A DNA stretch of 64,000 nt from Phoenix dactylifera (lineage: Eukaryota > Streptophyta > Magnoliopsida > Arecales > Arecaceae): NCBI RefSeq assembly GCF_009389715.1, contig NC_052404.1, forward strand, positions 6,718,745-6,782,744, in the 5' to 3' direction. The notes beneath the pieces were generated by a model that was not told the DNA's origin, did not search any database, and worked only from the letters and a program-made list of their open reading frames with translations. This document shows, piece by piece, positions 21,085-36,174 of the stretch (the first letter of the stretch is position 1; each line of letters starts with the position of its first letter). A program made the translations under genes and the position numbers.

Positions 21085-23335
21085 AGGAGTTTTTGAGGGC
21101 TTCATGGTCTTTCTGTCAAGTACCTTTTTTTTTTTTTTTTTTTTTTTTGGGTCCTACTGAATGTTCGGGTCAAGATGTACTACGACTCGAGAGGTCAAAA
21201 AGCTCGTGGAAATAAGACCATGCTGTGGCCCCAAAGCTGGCGCCACAATTATTAACAAGTGGCCAAAGGGGAAGGGACTGGGGGGAATCTTACAGGGCTT
21301 TGGAAGTAGGCCATAAAGGGCATAAATATTTCAAGTGCTCGTTAGGCTGGATGTGAGGGAGTGGTTGTCATAAAAAAATGGATTCTTACTTTTACTTGGG
21401 GTAACGCTTGATGTGCAATGGTGTCTTAATTTGGAGAACAAAAGTAAGAAAAGGGGTTTGGCAAGTTAACATTATTATTATTTTGATCTGTGGGAAAGTT
21501 GGTGTGCGCCAACCATCCATGTTTCTTTTGTAGTCAATGGAGAGCTCACAGAGTCACAGGGGCATAAACTTTCAACTATCTGGAAGTTTGGCACCAGATC
21601 TGGGATTAGACCAAACCTGGGTATAAGAGTCAGCTTATATATTATGACGAATTTATAATTAGCTATGATTTAGAGGAGAGGATTGGAGGGGCACTCATCA
21701 GCTATGACAATATCTGGTAAAAGGCAGCAGATGGATGATATTTTAGGAGCATGCTTAATTTCGGCGCTTTGATGAGTGCATTAGGGGAGGAGCAAGCTTA
21801 AACCATAGCCCAGCAATCCCACCTCCAATTGGAAGAAGTCTTTAATTTTATTCATATCATGGGTGGGGTTTCCTCAACTACTCGATAAAAGGTAATTCCT
21901 AATAACCTTTCTTTTCCGTGAAAAATAATAAAAAACATTAAAAATAATAACCAGAAATGAGCCTGCCATCTTGGTTTGTTGTTTATTTTTGTGCTTCAAT
22001 TTGGTAGATTAATATCCTAAGGTTCCACTTATCCAAATTCAAGAACTCTGTAGGCATTTTGTGTAGGTTTGCCGGTGGGCTTTGTTGGGTCTAGTTCCAA
22101 ATAGTCGCCATTTAACTTGAGTCTGCTTTGATTCCAAGATTCAAACAAAATCCAACCTACCATTTTGTCAATCTTTCTTTGCGTCAACTTGGAAATGCTA
22201 GATATGAAATTTTGAGTTATTTTTTATTAGATCAAATCAGGGTTTGTTGAGTTCCACCAAGTTGGGTCTAATTCTGTGGTCTATACTGATCTCTGTCCAT
22301 CCATCAAACCTTTAGCTGCACCACCAAATGAATATCTATTATAACAATCATTTTAAGCTCGATCCAAGTATTTAATAGTTTAAATCCTGAGAATTAGCAG
22401 TGCATTTAAAGTAGAAAATTGATGTTATATGCCGGATCACCGACAAATTTACTAGGATCTTGACTCAATCCTAATTTAAGAACTCGAAATCAACCTCAAA
22501 TCTCAAACCAAAACCACAACGATATATTCCAAGGCAGTACGCTGCTGAAACTTTTTGGACTTGTATGCTTCTTTCGACATCGACATAGCCGCGTAGGTGC
22601 ACACAAAGAGCCTGCCAGCTTGCAGAGTCTCTAAGCTTCGTCAGTGACCAGTGGCAAGCACTAAAAACGCGGTTTCTCACTTTCTCTGATCCAATTGAAT
22701 TGTAGGAAGAGGTATGGAAGATGTGTACAAGGAGAAGATTTCATGATGATCCTCCCTCTGGTGTTTTACTTGCTCGTTTTTTAACACGCTCTGGCCATGG
22801 GCTTAGGCAGGACTTACTAGGTTTATTCATCAAATCCTAGAGATTTGGGATGTGATGGAGACAAATGGAGTCAAAACCGAGTGAAGAGATGCAATTGGTT
22901 TTGGATAAAAAAAAAGAGAGAAGAAGGAGAATGGAGGCTGAGCGCGGTTGGTGGAAAAAGAGACTCGAGAACGCAAGAGGAGGTGACTCTCGAGGTGTTT
23001 TGATGTGCATTGAAACAGTGGGAGATACGAGGCATCGAGCTCGCTGCCAGAATTTGACCGAGAGTGCTCATTCCATTTGGCTGACCTTGGAATGGAGGCG
23101 AAGACCTTCTGGTCCGGTAGGCAAGTTAGGCAAAAAGATGATAGGCCACCTAGGATATCGGGAATGATAGGCCCCGAGGTTTGTGATGGATAGAGCCATG
23201 ACATAGACAACGGAGGTCTTTTCAGTGACTCCATCGACTTCATCTATATTGGCTAGGGACATCTAGGGTACCTCTTCTGCTGTTCCAGCGCCTAGGTATG
23301 CTTCTCTCTCTTGGGTACCTCCACCCCTTGGTTAT
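21085..23335. other. intergenic DNA, no intact gene seen
   Basis: Promoter flank of the pectin methylesterase, then AT-rich DNA. From about 22690 the composition becomes more coding-like on the plus strand and may be the decayed upstream part of the LINE whose RNase H domain follows. Frames here are broken and I recognise no reverse transcriptase motif. Confidence 0.45.
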
Positions 23336-23866
23336 CTTAAGATGAATTTTGATAGTGGTATGGTTATGAATATAGCTTTTGGAGGAGTAGGTTTGTTATT
23401 AGGAACCAGCATGATAGATTGATTGTAGCTGGAGGTCGGAGCATAACAGGATTGATGGTTGTTGGGGCAGAGCTACGAGCTGTCTAGGAGGACATCCGGT
23501 ATGCGAGATGTGTGTTGGGGGTCGACACATTGTGCATTGAAGGAGATTCTGCCACGGTGATTGACTGGATACGGGGAGTGAATAGATATGGTGACGACCA
23601 CCCTTTGATTCAGAATACTCGCAGACTAGTTCAGGAGATGTTAACTATCCAAATAGGTCATGTATATTGCGAGGTGAACAGAGCTGCTGACTGAGTCGCC
23701 TTATATGTGGCTCGTCATTCTGGGGACGTCATCTGGACTAGTTTAGCAGGCGTTCCCCATTTGTTGCATTGCTTACTTTCTCTTGACTTGGCAGAATGTA
23801 CTCAATCTTGATTTATTGGAAATGAAATGCCGCTTTGACAAAAAAATAAATAAATAAATAAACAAA
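23336..23866 (+). pseudogene. LINE-type RNase H domain remnant with A-rich tail
   Basis: Pieces of an RNase H-like domain are readable across frames: KMNFD, then a GGVG stretch, AGGRSITGLMVVGAELRA, a stop, then RCVLGVDTLCIEGDSATV, then HVYCEVNRAAD, a stop, and VARHSG. The order and the DSATV block match the RNase H domain of plant L1-like LINEs (the putative ribonuclease H protein family). At least one frameshift and two stops make it dead. The segment ends in AAAAAAATAAATAAATAAATAAA, with no run longer than a few repeats of AAAT, a typical LINE 3' tail. Confidence 0.65.
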
Positions 23867-26800
23867 GTTGTTTTCTCCCTTTCCATCATTCAGTGCTCCA
23901 AAGGGAAGGCCCGACTGCAGGGACCTCTCCTAATCAAGACAAAGAAGATAGGGATGTTACATATGAGCTTAGTCTCCATGTATGTATGTATGTATGTCAC
24001 CTTTCAAAAAAAAGAAAAATTGGCTGAAAACGAAAGTAATATACAAAATATGTACGGATACAACCAAGAAAATCAAAAAGCAGCATGTCTCGGAGAGCAC
24101 TCAGCAACTCTGCCTCGTCCACCCAAAAATGTACCTTCGAGTGGTGAGCTACAAAAGAAGCCACCCAATGAGCAGTATATTTTTCTCCAATAATATGTCG
24201 TGCATGAAATATTATTCATACGAACTATAGGGCTCTTGTTATGAGTGCCGGGCCTTAGCTAATGTAGAGTCTAAACTAAGTAGACCCAGCCCCAACCTAT
24301 TGGCAAAGGATGTGGGCATTGGCGCGTGTCCTGGTAGCCCTCAGTGGTGCTCCGGAAGAAAGCCGAATAGCCTGGGTCAACTTAGAGGGCGACCCCTTGA
24401 TGGTTTTGTGGGCCTTTAGTTCACCTTTCGCAGAATCCAGCCAATGTTGCAGCAATTTCTTTTATTTATATTTTATTTTTTTAAGGCAACGTACAAGATA
24501 CGAATTCTACACCCCTAAGGGCAGGCCCTCGGAGAAGAGGCACCAACTAACCGAGCTAACAGTAATTGATGGATGTTGCAGCAATTATGCAAGTTATTAC
24601 TAATTTTTTCGCGTTGCAAAGCCTACATGTGTGAAGTTATAAACTGATGAGCTAGCATATGACTAGCTATGAGCAAAGTCGTATGAGGCCATTATTTTAA
24701 CAAATTCATAGTATATGAATTATTGTGTTATATCTTTTAGTTTATAAGCCTTCTGATATTGGATATAAGTTAGCTTAAATAGCCGATTTTTGGGATATGC
24801 ACCCTGCTCAAAAAAAAGCATTTGAATTGAAACAACCGATATCCACATAGTGATAACAATTTTTAGTGAGTTGCTAAAATATTCTATGGATTTAGAGATC
24901 TATAGATTAGTAAATAAATTATCATAGCCATGCCTATACGAAGAAATGTACTAAGAATGAAAGAAAAAAAATATAAATGAGTTTTACTAATGTTTAATAA
25001 TGTGAAGTGAAAATTTACTAAGCTAAGCTCTTCACACGCTATTTGGATGCCCGTATCAATAATGCCACTAATACAGTTCTTTATTTTAGATAATAAGTAG
25101 GGCTCTTCTAACTAATATAAAAGAAAAAGTAGGCCTTTGGTGATCGCCCGTTAATAGATATATGTTATAAGTGAGTATTATATTATTTATTTCTCTAATG
25201 ATAAATAAGTATAAGCGATAGATAATGAAGTATCTTACTATTATCGATATTAACTTTGAATAATTTTTATTTAATTGATATAAATATAATTTATACTTTA
25301 GAATGTTATCTAGTTAATATATATAAGTATTATATTTATGAAAATTTATATCACTATATTAGTTTAAATATTTGATAGGATTTTTACTCAGCTATCATAA
25401 AAGTTAACTAGTTAACATGCAATAGAAAGTTGGCTATTAAAACTTTTATTTATTATAATTTGCAATATTATTGTAGAGCATTTCAAAAATAATTGGAAAA
25501 AGGATAAAAAATCGTATCCTTTGCATCACGCAGGGCCATTATTAGTAATGTCCAATATTAATAAGTTTTTTCCATGAATACTCAACTTGTGCAGAACTTC
25601 GTATATGCTATGTACGCCAGTATTATTGCAGTAGTTTTTGCTCGGCCATTATAAAGGTAATTATTTAATGTGTAATAGAAATTTGGTTGTTGAAGTTATC
25701 TATTATTATATTTTATTAGATTTTTCTATGTTGCATTTCAGGAACAATTTTTTTTAAAAAAGGAAAAAGAAAGTTACATCATTTATTGCATGGATGATCT
25801 GTTAGTTGAAAACAGAAGTAGGGATAGGAATGCATATAAGGCCACTTGGAGGTAGACCTGCTCATGAACAGATGAACTAGATGGCTCACTCAAGCCAAAG
25901 GCTTAGGCCCGTCAGGCCAGGCCAAGCCGGAAAGTAGGCTTGTTGAATAATCGGACCGAGCTCGAGCTTTGCGATTACATCCTGGCCTGATTTTTATTTT
26001 TCTTATGTTATTTATTTATGTTTTCTGCATTTGCAATCTTAATTGATAATTGTTGTTGATATGTGAACTTAATAGAATAATAGATATATTGTAAATTATT
26101 AAAAATATTTAATTATTTATATTAGTATTTTTAAAAATATTTTAAAGCATTCTTTAATATTTTGAAGAAAAATTTAAATGATCATGAACCCGAGACCTGG
26201 CCAGCCGGCCTGAACACCTAGTAAGAGCTGAGCTAAGATTGGGCCAGGCCAAGTCCAGTCTTATAACAATCGTATTAACCTATGCGCAAAGCGCGGCCCG
26301 AGTCCAGCCCGGCCGACCCATGAACAGGTCTATCTGTAAAGGCTGATTTGGGGGCATCGACGGGATATCCAGTCCCCAATGACCGGTTAAATGTGTTTTA
26401 TTCCGCGCGAAAAGTACGAAGGATAAATATTTTGCGACGCATCCCAACCATATACGAATATAACCAAAGGACTGAAATGCTATATGACACGAGAGGGTTG
26501 GTGTGTTCACGTTGTAAAGCACCAGTTCCCTCGTGACTTGCAGGAATGCAACAAGGTCCGGCACCACAGTTATTGTTGTTTTTCCCCCAGTTAGAGTTGG
26601 AAAATAATCAATTCAAACAAGCTAGAAGCCTAATTTAAGTGTGGTTTTGGCCTTTGGTGTTTGGCCGGACAAATATACCCTTAAGATTTGTAGAAAGTCT
26701 TGGGGTGCAATGGATTGGCCCTTGTTAAACACATTGGGATTCCGCAATGGTGGCTGAGAAGATTTAGGATCCTAAGAGTGCTGTCAGAGAGATGCAGCTA

Positions 26801-27349
26801 CTTCACGACATTCGTCGACTACTTAACGAATGCTACACCCTTCCAAGTAACCTAGAAAGCCCAACAATGCAACGAATTCGGTGGCATCATATACGGCGCA
26901 TCACTCCAAAAACTTATATGAGAGACCCACGTGTTTGTTTGTTTTATCTCCCTTGCATTATATCTTGCTGGCTCTTTGGGCTGTACTCACACTCGTTGTG
27001 TTGAGCTGCCGATTTACCAAAAAAAAAAATTGCTTCCTCATATTCACGATATTATAGCATGCATCAATCTTATTGGAAGGTTGGAATTGAAGGCATGTGC
27101 CCGAGGACACACTTATCAGATATTATTGGAAGCATTGTTAAAAGGAGCAAAAGGTTGAGCAAACTGCTGGCTTATATGCCAGGATTGTCTCTTTTTTTTG
27201 TGAGGTGATAATATGCCGGGATTGTCATACATCGAAGTAACGACTATTAAAATCCATGGGTGATTGGCCGCCTTCAGAACCATCTATGTACAACCAAACT
27301 TGCATCCACAATACCATAAAGTTCTATTTGTAACATCCAGGGTATGACT
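23867..27349. other. AT-rich intergenic DNA with one MITE candidate
   Basis: No coding sequence recognised. It includes short TATG repeats (about 23980-24000 lies just inside) and the inverted-repeat element at 25853-26332. The region 24300-24600 is GC-richer and may be old retroelement sequence, but no domain is visible. Confidence 0.5.
25853..26332. mobile_element. MITE-like element with TAGACCTG(C/T)TCATG ends
   Basis: TAGACCTGCTCATG at 25853-25866 pairs with CATGAACAGGTCTA at 26319-26332, with one mismatch over 14 bases. GGCCAGGCC words occur near both ends. The ~480-bp body is AT-rich and noncoding. No target duplication is certain, so the superfamily is not assigned. Confidence 0.5.
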
Positions 27350-30300
27350 TCAATGTTCATCATCCACCGCTAGGGGAACAGATTTCACCTAATAATAAGA
27401 GACATTAAGGGAGATCAGAACTTGCATAGTAAAAAAGAAGAGAGAAGTGACTCCAGACGAAAGAGAATATTTCAGAGTACATTACTGAGGAAAGATTTTT
27501 GAAAATTGACTTGCTTATGCTGTGCATTCTTTTTATCGAACTAAGCATTTCAGGAAAACACTGCAGGTAAATTGGACTTACCAAGCCCTGTACTTCAATA
27601 TGTAGAACATCTCAAGATAACGACGCGTCTCACGCCTTTCAAGCTTCGAAACATACTTCCAGAAGCCATAAACCCCAGCCAGTGTCATTAGCCTTTCGGA
27701 ATAGATTTTCCACGTATACCTACAGTTTTAAAATGAAATTGTTGCTTTATTACATGATAGACTAGTTCATGAAAGGTATCACATGCAGATGAAATACCTT
27801 TCGTGGATTCGACGGAGCCCTCCATCAGATATCTGCTTCCAATAGCCAGTGTCTTTTTTGCACTGTTCGAAGAAGTCAGCCATGATTGCACCAGCTTGAT
27901 CAGGATGATATGGGTCTATATGGAAACCTGATACCCCATGCTCGATAATTTCTGCAGGCCCTCCATGACAAGTGGCAAATGTTGGAAGACCACAAGTCAT
28001 GGCCTCCACAACAGTGAGCCGAAGGCTTCATAAAAAGCAGGCTGCAGTGGAATGGAGTAACATGTTATGACAAAACATATACGAGTATCAGAAAAGACTT
28101 GAACAATGTTTAGACTATACCTGCACAAAAGCACCTCCAGTGTCGGCTATGTAGCGATATAGCTCACCATTGCGTGCCCTGTTTGTTTGGGCAGAAATCC
28201 AGCGGAGCTGGCCGAACAAGTTATAGGCCTCTATAAGTTGGTGCATCTTCTCAATCTCTTGAATTTCTTCTCTGTCACTCGATTTCTTCACATCATTGTA
28301 ACCAGCAACTACAACAAGGTTTACCAATTCTCTTAGTCTAGTGTCCTTAGCAAAGCATTCGACCAGTCTGTTATGTTTTTCACCCGGTCAAGCCTTGCCA
28401 TGGAGAAGATGATGGGCTTAGACCGGTCATCCAACCAACCACTGTATCAGGAGACAAATAGAAGAAAACTTATCAGCTATAAGCACTGGAATTACTACTA
28501 TACAAGCAGACAAAAGATTCGTACATTTCCCAAAAATATTGTTTACAAAGAAAAGCTTTTGCAGACATCAGCTACATCTGGCGGATTACTGACACAGTAT
28601 CATTTATAAACAATGACAGCAATAAGAATAGTTAAGACAACCGACACTACATGGTTCAAAGTCACTACCATAGTAACATTTGGTATGAAACAATCACATA
28701 CATAGTTGTCAGAAGCCGATGGAAATTTCCAGATGTAAGAATGGTCCACAAGCTCTTTAAAGTTGAGTTATTATTACTGTGGTCATATGCATTATATTTT
28801 CTTAGAATAAATTTGCAGCTAAATCTGTCATGGCTGTACGAGGCAAAACAAAACATAATGGTTGAGTTATTCAGCTATTTAGAAAATTTCAACATACCTT
28901 GCAAGACATTAAAATTGTTCAATATAAATTTACCATACGACTTCGATACGACACACACAGTTTTGACCCTCAAATAAAAACAAAATTGCTCAACATTAAC
29001 TTGATTTATTCCAACAAAACCCCAAATGCTGAAGCAGGGCATGCAAATGGATTGGGTTGGGTCTAGATTCTGCAAGAGCAAGATGAAACTGGTCGCTAAA
29101 TAGGAATAAATGCAGAGAAGAAAAAAAAAATTTAGCCAACTGATTCAAGTTGGATTGATTTTGAGCTTGATCCAAATTTTTTGCAATAGACCTCTTATAT
29201 TAACTAATAATTGGCATGTGGAACTGCAAATGATACTTTAGTATTGAGAACAAATGGGTTATATAAGTGGAAGGGCAATTATGGACAAGAAACAGGAACA
29301 GCACCGATTAAACTCAGGTAAAGGAGCAGGAGACAGGACAGAAATTTGGAAAGATAAAGAGTGAGGTGCGACTCCTCAATGGTCATGAGTTGGCAAGCCT
29401 TATAGGAGTGCGTTAAATTAAGAACAGGTCTAAGTTCGACCCTCTTAAGCCAGACCAACCCTGGTGGAATGGAAAATTGGATCTACATTAGAGACTTGAA
29501 CCCAAACAACAGATCCAGATTCTGCTTCTCAATCAGATCTATGTTTAACTCTCTCTCTCTAACATCTTAATCCAACTAGAGATCTATAATAGAGGGTGAT
29601 GCACTTTCTCGGAAGCTATTTTATCTTAATCCAATATCAGCATGTGCATGTCACAACCTTGTGGTTCACTTCATCAACACTGGCGCATGCCAATTCTAGT
29701 ATTCAAAAGCAACCAAATAAATAAATAGTAAACACTGCAGCATTAATTGACCTAAACTTAAGTTAAATAGCAAGAAAAGATGATCTGTGCAGAGCGAGAA
29801 CAAGATTTTGTAGACAATTTCACATCCTAAGAAAAGGGCTGCTCATTGGCAAACAATCTCAAGTGGAAATATTCTCCATTACTATTCATGCTGGTGTATT
29901 TTTCTCATCAAAGCTTGCAATTTTATTTCATATATATCACTTGCATGCTTGTATGAGGCAGTAACCAATGATAACCATAGAAATAGGTGTAATTCATCAT
30001 TCTTTAGTTCATTCATTATGGTTCTTCAAGATCTAATCAACACAGTACTTACACATACAGGGTCGTTAGTTTTTTTCATTCATGAGACAGGCCAGGGAAC
30101 ATAGCATGTAAACATCATGCATTATGTGCACACTCAACTTTCAAATGCCTGATCAGAGGTCTGACAATATAAATTTCAGATAAAGAAATTAAGGTTTTTG
30201 GTTAGCCCAGATCAAGTTGATTGATGATGCATATACAGTTAACATATAGTAAAATCCGGGGTGGATGAACTGGGCATTTACTTGAGTGATAGGTGACTGC

Positions 30301-33300
30301 CACATTCAGTGAGACTCGACAGAAAAATTTGGCACTGGTAGCATGGAAATTTGGATCTCAAGGCGCAAATGATAAAGACTTCATATGATGATTGATGACT
30401 AGAGAAATGTTAATGCAAATAAAGATGTAATAAAACACATGGATGAAGCTTGATACGAATACAGCAAAACAGACTAGCAGTCGGATCTGATTTTTGTTTC
30501 AGGATCAGGAGGACAAGGATGCATCCTTTATTTAAAGTAAATTATGCAAAAGGATCAAGCCGATCATGAGTAGGATAAAGCTTAAAGTTATTACGGAATG
30601 GTAGAGAAGAAGGGACAGTATCCTTCATTCAGTAAGCAATGTGCAGGATCCTCAATAGCCAATATTAGCAAATATCCAAAACCACATAATGGTCAAGTAA
30701 ATCTCTACAACTCCAGTTCACATTTTTATTGGATATGAATAGGAAGATCCATTTGACAAGCCAAATTCAACCAATCAACTATTAGTTTGTGTTAGATAAG
30801 AGTTGCAATCTCAGGCTTCCATGGAAGTTCACTAGTCCCTAAATCTTAAATATCCTGAAGATACTTAGTTCAGTAATCATTGCAGCTTCATATTCAAAAA
30901 TAAAAATTCTCGATCGTCCCTACAATTATCAATATCACTGTGATAAGCTGACAGAAAACCCCCAGAACAAGCACAAAGCATAAAAGCATGAAGCAGTCAC
31001 ATTTTGTTATCAAATTCTCCGGCATACCTCTCATAGTCAGTAGCCTAAGTTCACGTGCATAAAGGCGTGCAAAAAGAAAGGAGGTTCATCTCCACTACAA
31101 ATATCAGGGACAAAACATGATGCATTGTATACTCCAAGAACATGAATACCTAATGCAGATTTCTTAAATCTTCACATGTGTTAATTAACATACCATGTGC
31201 TTGCTTGTACCCTATATGAGAAAGGTGGACAAGTTGACAAAAAGGTTCAAAGAATTTTAGGAATAGGAATCTTCATTTGATTTTAAAGATAGATCAGAAA
31301 CTACAGAGCCAGACAAATAGTTGGATTAAAACTTACCAGTTAAAGAAAATTATAGGATTCTAAAAACTCAAAGAATTAACCTAATGTACATTCATTCATT
31401 TCCTTATAGACTTACATGCAGCCATAGTTGGGATAAGGCTTACCGATTAGAGATAATTAAAACAGACAACTATCTTAATGTGCATTCATTTCCTCATAGA
31501 TTTACATGCCGCCGTACGAGATCTTCAAAGGTATTACAATCACAACCTACCCATTGTAGTTAGAGTTCAAGAATAATGATCTAGAATGATGGTGTGCTCA
31601 CTAAACTTTTTCATCATTTTTTTTTTGAGGACATCATCACTAACTAAGATCTATCAGTAGTAATTGGTTGCCTTACCTATATTTGTAGATTTGAAAGGAA
31701 GGATCCTTTTTTAAATAGAAAAAGGAATGCTAAGACTTTTTAATTGTGCGCAACCAATTGATTCAATGTCATGACACTTCAGGCGGTCATTTTGCTACAG
31801 AAGAGCGATGCACAAAAAGAGCAACGAAGAATAGCCAAACAGATTATACATTTGATATTAACAGAAGTGGTCATTTCAAAGCAAACCTAATTACTCTATT
31901 AGATACCCAATAAAAATCTCGCAAGTATCTCATACAGTATCATGGCTTTAACTGTTTTTGGTTATTGCAAATATAAATTATTCAGAAGATAATCTTGAGT
32001 AGACAAAAAAAAAACTGTTTTGCAACTTTTGTATTATGCTCATTTTTATACATAGGAACTCCGAACCTGATACTGAAATGCATAATCATTTCTTAGAAAG
32101 TAAGGCATAAGTCCAAGAATTCCAGGATGAAGATGAAGCACAAAACTCTGGGAATGAACAACTCATGAAATAAATTGATATTAATGAAATGCATGCACAA
32201 GTTAAACTGAATAAGCAATAAGCTTTCCATAATCAACATTAGCCAGGTAGCACATGAACCGAGTTATAATTAAATACTTACATGTGCTCGTCATTTTGCT
32301 CTGGATCATACAGCAGCTTTTCAATTGAACCATGAAGAGAAGTAAGCCTCCTTTCCTTTTCTGAGTATGGAAAGTAAATACACATATCTGCTCCAGGGGA
32401 GACTATATTGAACTTGGGATCAAAAACGTCAATCCCATGGACAACGCGATACAAACCAGGAAGAGTGAAAGCAGTATGGCTCTCATACTGTCCCACTGTA
32501 TTCTTGCTGAAATAGAAAATATTATAGTTCTCAGCTAGCACCCGAGAAGCACTGAAACAATCATTTAGCATCAAGCAATTACAGCAGAGTTTTAGCATGG
32601 AAACTTGAGTTTATAGTTTTCCTTTTTAATTATTACTGTTTCCTAACATAGATCATAATCCCATTTTTAAACAAGAGATTCCATCTTTTCATATGAGGGA
32701 TCTAGAGCTACACTCATTCATAGGTGAAAGGCACCTATATCGATCCTGCACCCCCTAGATCCATAGTAGTGAAGGTCCTACAATGTAAAAACACAGCCAC
32801 ACAACCATAGTATTGGTGCAGTACAGAGTACAGGCTATTCACTTAAAGGGTGTGTAGTTTAGCACCTTGGAATTTCAAGAGATGATTGAGTAATGACAAT
32901 ATATTATATAAAACTTCTAGTATACATGATTAAATCGCTGAAACACCCATACTATACCATATAAAGAATTCAAATCAAATACTAACAGCCATATAGCACT
33001 TCAACAGAAGGCAAATCTTACAACAGGTAACTAATTTTCAGCAATATTGATGATGACAGAGAAAAAATTTTCAAATTCTCAACAAGCACCAGATGTACGG
33101 TAAGATACTAAATGATGTGCAATGGTAGCATATGGTATCTACCAATATTAGGTCAAAAACATGTATGATACTTCTTGCATCCCTCCAGGGGCAAAAAATC
33201 ATGAAACATAAACAAGACCCTCATGTCTTTTCCTTTTTTCCTCTCAACTTTTCTTCATTTTTTGATGGCAAGCATTCTTGATGATGATGTTTGGAATAAA

Positions 33301-36124
33301 TATTAGACCTCATCCATAGAACATGGAGATGAGAAAATATGTGTATTTTTTTTAAATAGAATCCATCAGGTTTAGCTGTCTAGGAGAAACCTTATATATG
33401 AGAGACAGAGGTGCAGAAATAAATGGAGGCACACATTGATTATATGTCTAATTTCTTAACATATTTTTTTCACAGATATTCATGAAGAGAGAAACTATGT
33501 AATATAGAATACACCACTTTCATTTAATAATAAAGTATACATTCTCTTTTTTTTGCTCCCTTATTTTTTGCCCGTTTACCTTTGAGAATTTCTTGCTTAA
33601 TTGATAGGGTTCTCTATTGGAGTTTTTTAGCAGCAACTCAATAAAGATATGTTTGTCAAAGGCTAACTAAAAAAGACATAAACGATGAGAAGGAATCCAT
33701 GATAACATTTTATTGCTGAGCAAGTGACTCTGATAGCTACTGAATTGGATGAAATGGCTCACTTAATTGTGGGATCGCTCAATCTGTAGTTAAAGGAACC
33801 AACAGAAAACCATGAATCAGTGAGGGAAATTTCCCCGTCCATGACACTTCTGGACTAGATGAGATCTAGAAATGGTTAAGTTCACTAGATACAGCAATAG
33901 CAACCAAGATACCCAAGAGAGAGGTGGGAGGGGGGGGAGAGAGAGAGAGAGAGAGATAGTATAGTGTACGATATCATATGCACCTCCCATTGAAGAAATA
34001 CCACAAGACAAACTTTTAATATAAGAAGAGAAGAGTCCTGGCTAAGAATATGCCACAATTGGATCTAATTACTCAGTAGAATTAGATAAGCCCTGAAGGC
34101 TGAAACGTAACCAGAGCATATACAAGGCAATCACTTTATTACTGCAAGAAATCAAAGACCAAAGAACATGGATAATTGCTTCACAATTACATCAATGTTT
34201 GATAGGTTCAAACCTTCTTAAAAAATGCACATTAACTCAAGAATGAGTTGAACACCCAACAAGACAGGACAAATACCTTCCAGCAATCTCCTGATAGGTG
34301 CTCGTGATTATAAAATCTGCATTGTTCATAGCAATTAGATCAGCGGTGAACTGGCATGAAAAATGGTACTTGTCCTCATACTTTTTCCAATATATATCTG
34401 AATCTGGATATTTTGTTTTCTCTAGCGCATGAGCAATGTTGCACTGCACATAGTTTATCAATCATAATGTATAACAATACAACCCATGGGAAACATGTAG
34501 CAATGATGTCAGTCCCGAGCATACCTGGGTAATTCCTAATTTGTGAGATAACAAAGATGCAACAAGATTTCCATCACTGTAGTTCCCAATAATTAGATCT
34601 GGAGTACCATGTAACTCTGCCGCAATTTCACTAGCTGCATCCTATTGGTAAAATAAGATATTAACAAGTGCCCGAATAAATGAGCAGAGGCAAAATGATA
34701 ACAAAGAAATTTATTAACAGTTGAACATGATCCAAATATACCATGGAGAAAGTATATAACTATATAACAAGGATGCAGCATCCCAGATACATATGCAATT
34801 GCATATCCAATAAAGAGGAAATACTTTAATTAAATTGGGAACCATAATACTAGTAGATATTGTGTAGGAATGGCAGTTTAATCACAAGATCCTTGTCCGC
34901 ATAAATCATTTTAAGGCAGCTCATGCAAGCCTGTATTCAACCTACTTGCTAATGATTGTTTTATTTTATCACAGGCTAAAAAATCGTTCAAAAAATCACT
35001 CAGATAGCCAGATATCCTACACTATCATGCACTTTGTATTCCATTCTTCACTTTTCTTTCTTGTATTTTTTTTTATTTTCCTTGACAAGCCACCGCTGAT
35101 TTTGATAAAGAGCTGCAGCAGCACGTTGACAGTCATGTAACTCACAAGATCTACAGATCTATCAACATTCATTTTCATGACTGAGCTGCTTGGGCATTTG
35201 AACTCCAATGGATGTTAAAATTACAGTGAGCGCCATTAATGTGTCTTGTAAGATCGCTATTGAAAGTGGATTGACAAAAAATTTAAAAGGCATTACCTCT
35301 TCAACATGGGTTGCCTGAATAGTCAAACAAAGGATGAGGTAAAGTACGTTGGCTCAAGGGAGTTCTTGCATTAAAGCATCGACTAAATATTATATGTAAC
35401 ATCTCCATCAAGAGTCCATTTTGTTGATGCACTCTGACAGGACATCCTGTTAGTGAATAGTCTTCTCGAAGTTTTCTTTCAATAGATCATTTAGCATTCT
35501 CCAGATGAGAGATGAGATGGATCATTTTGCTTAAATATCATTTAAGGCAATTCAACTCCAACATAAGGCAGGGTATCAGCCAAAGGTACGAAAGAAGTAT
35601 GAGGTAACAAACAGGAAAAAGGACATCCTGGAATTTCCCTACAAAGAGAAAACTTGGAGTACACCAAGATTATTAATTCATAAATCCCAACTTAATCATG
35701 GGCTGGTCAATTGCAAAATATATAGGCCGAGCAACTTTAACCATAAAAATAAGAAATTGATCAAAGCCCATGAAGCAATCAAACTACTCCCAGATCTTAT
35801 CAACACAAACGCAACATATATTTCTTCTATGAATCACATCTTTATCTAAGTGCTTGCTTAAGCTTTAACCTCCAAGATACATAATGAGTTATGAAAAATC
35901 TGTGATTGAACAGCTACAGGACTCTAAGTTAACTTTCTAAATAAATGGTCATATCCCATAAAGGATGAGAAGAAGATTGGGAAAGATGGTATCCTCTGGA
36001 ACCCTCAGATGTCGCCTCTTTCTGCTTATCATTTTATCATTGCCTTCTAATTAATATCACAGACATGCATTACTCGAGACAATATGCATTTTAAATTTCT
36101 TGCACAGAGTTCACGTATCTCTAG

Positions 36125-36174
<50 letters not shown>

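Noticed and set aside
22471-22680. 69-codon minus-strand frame
   Set aside because: No family resemblance, no TATA box, and composition is like the surroundings.
24310-24603. 97-codon plus-strand frame
   Set aside because: No recognisable domain and no promoter context; the region looks like old repeat DNA.
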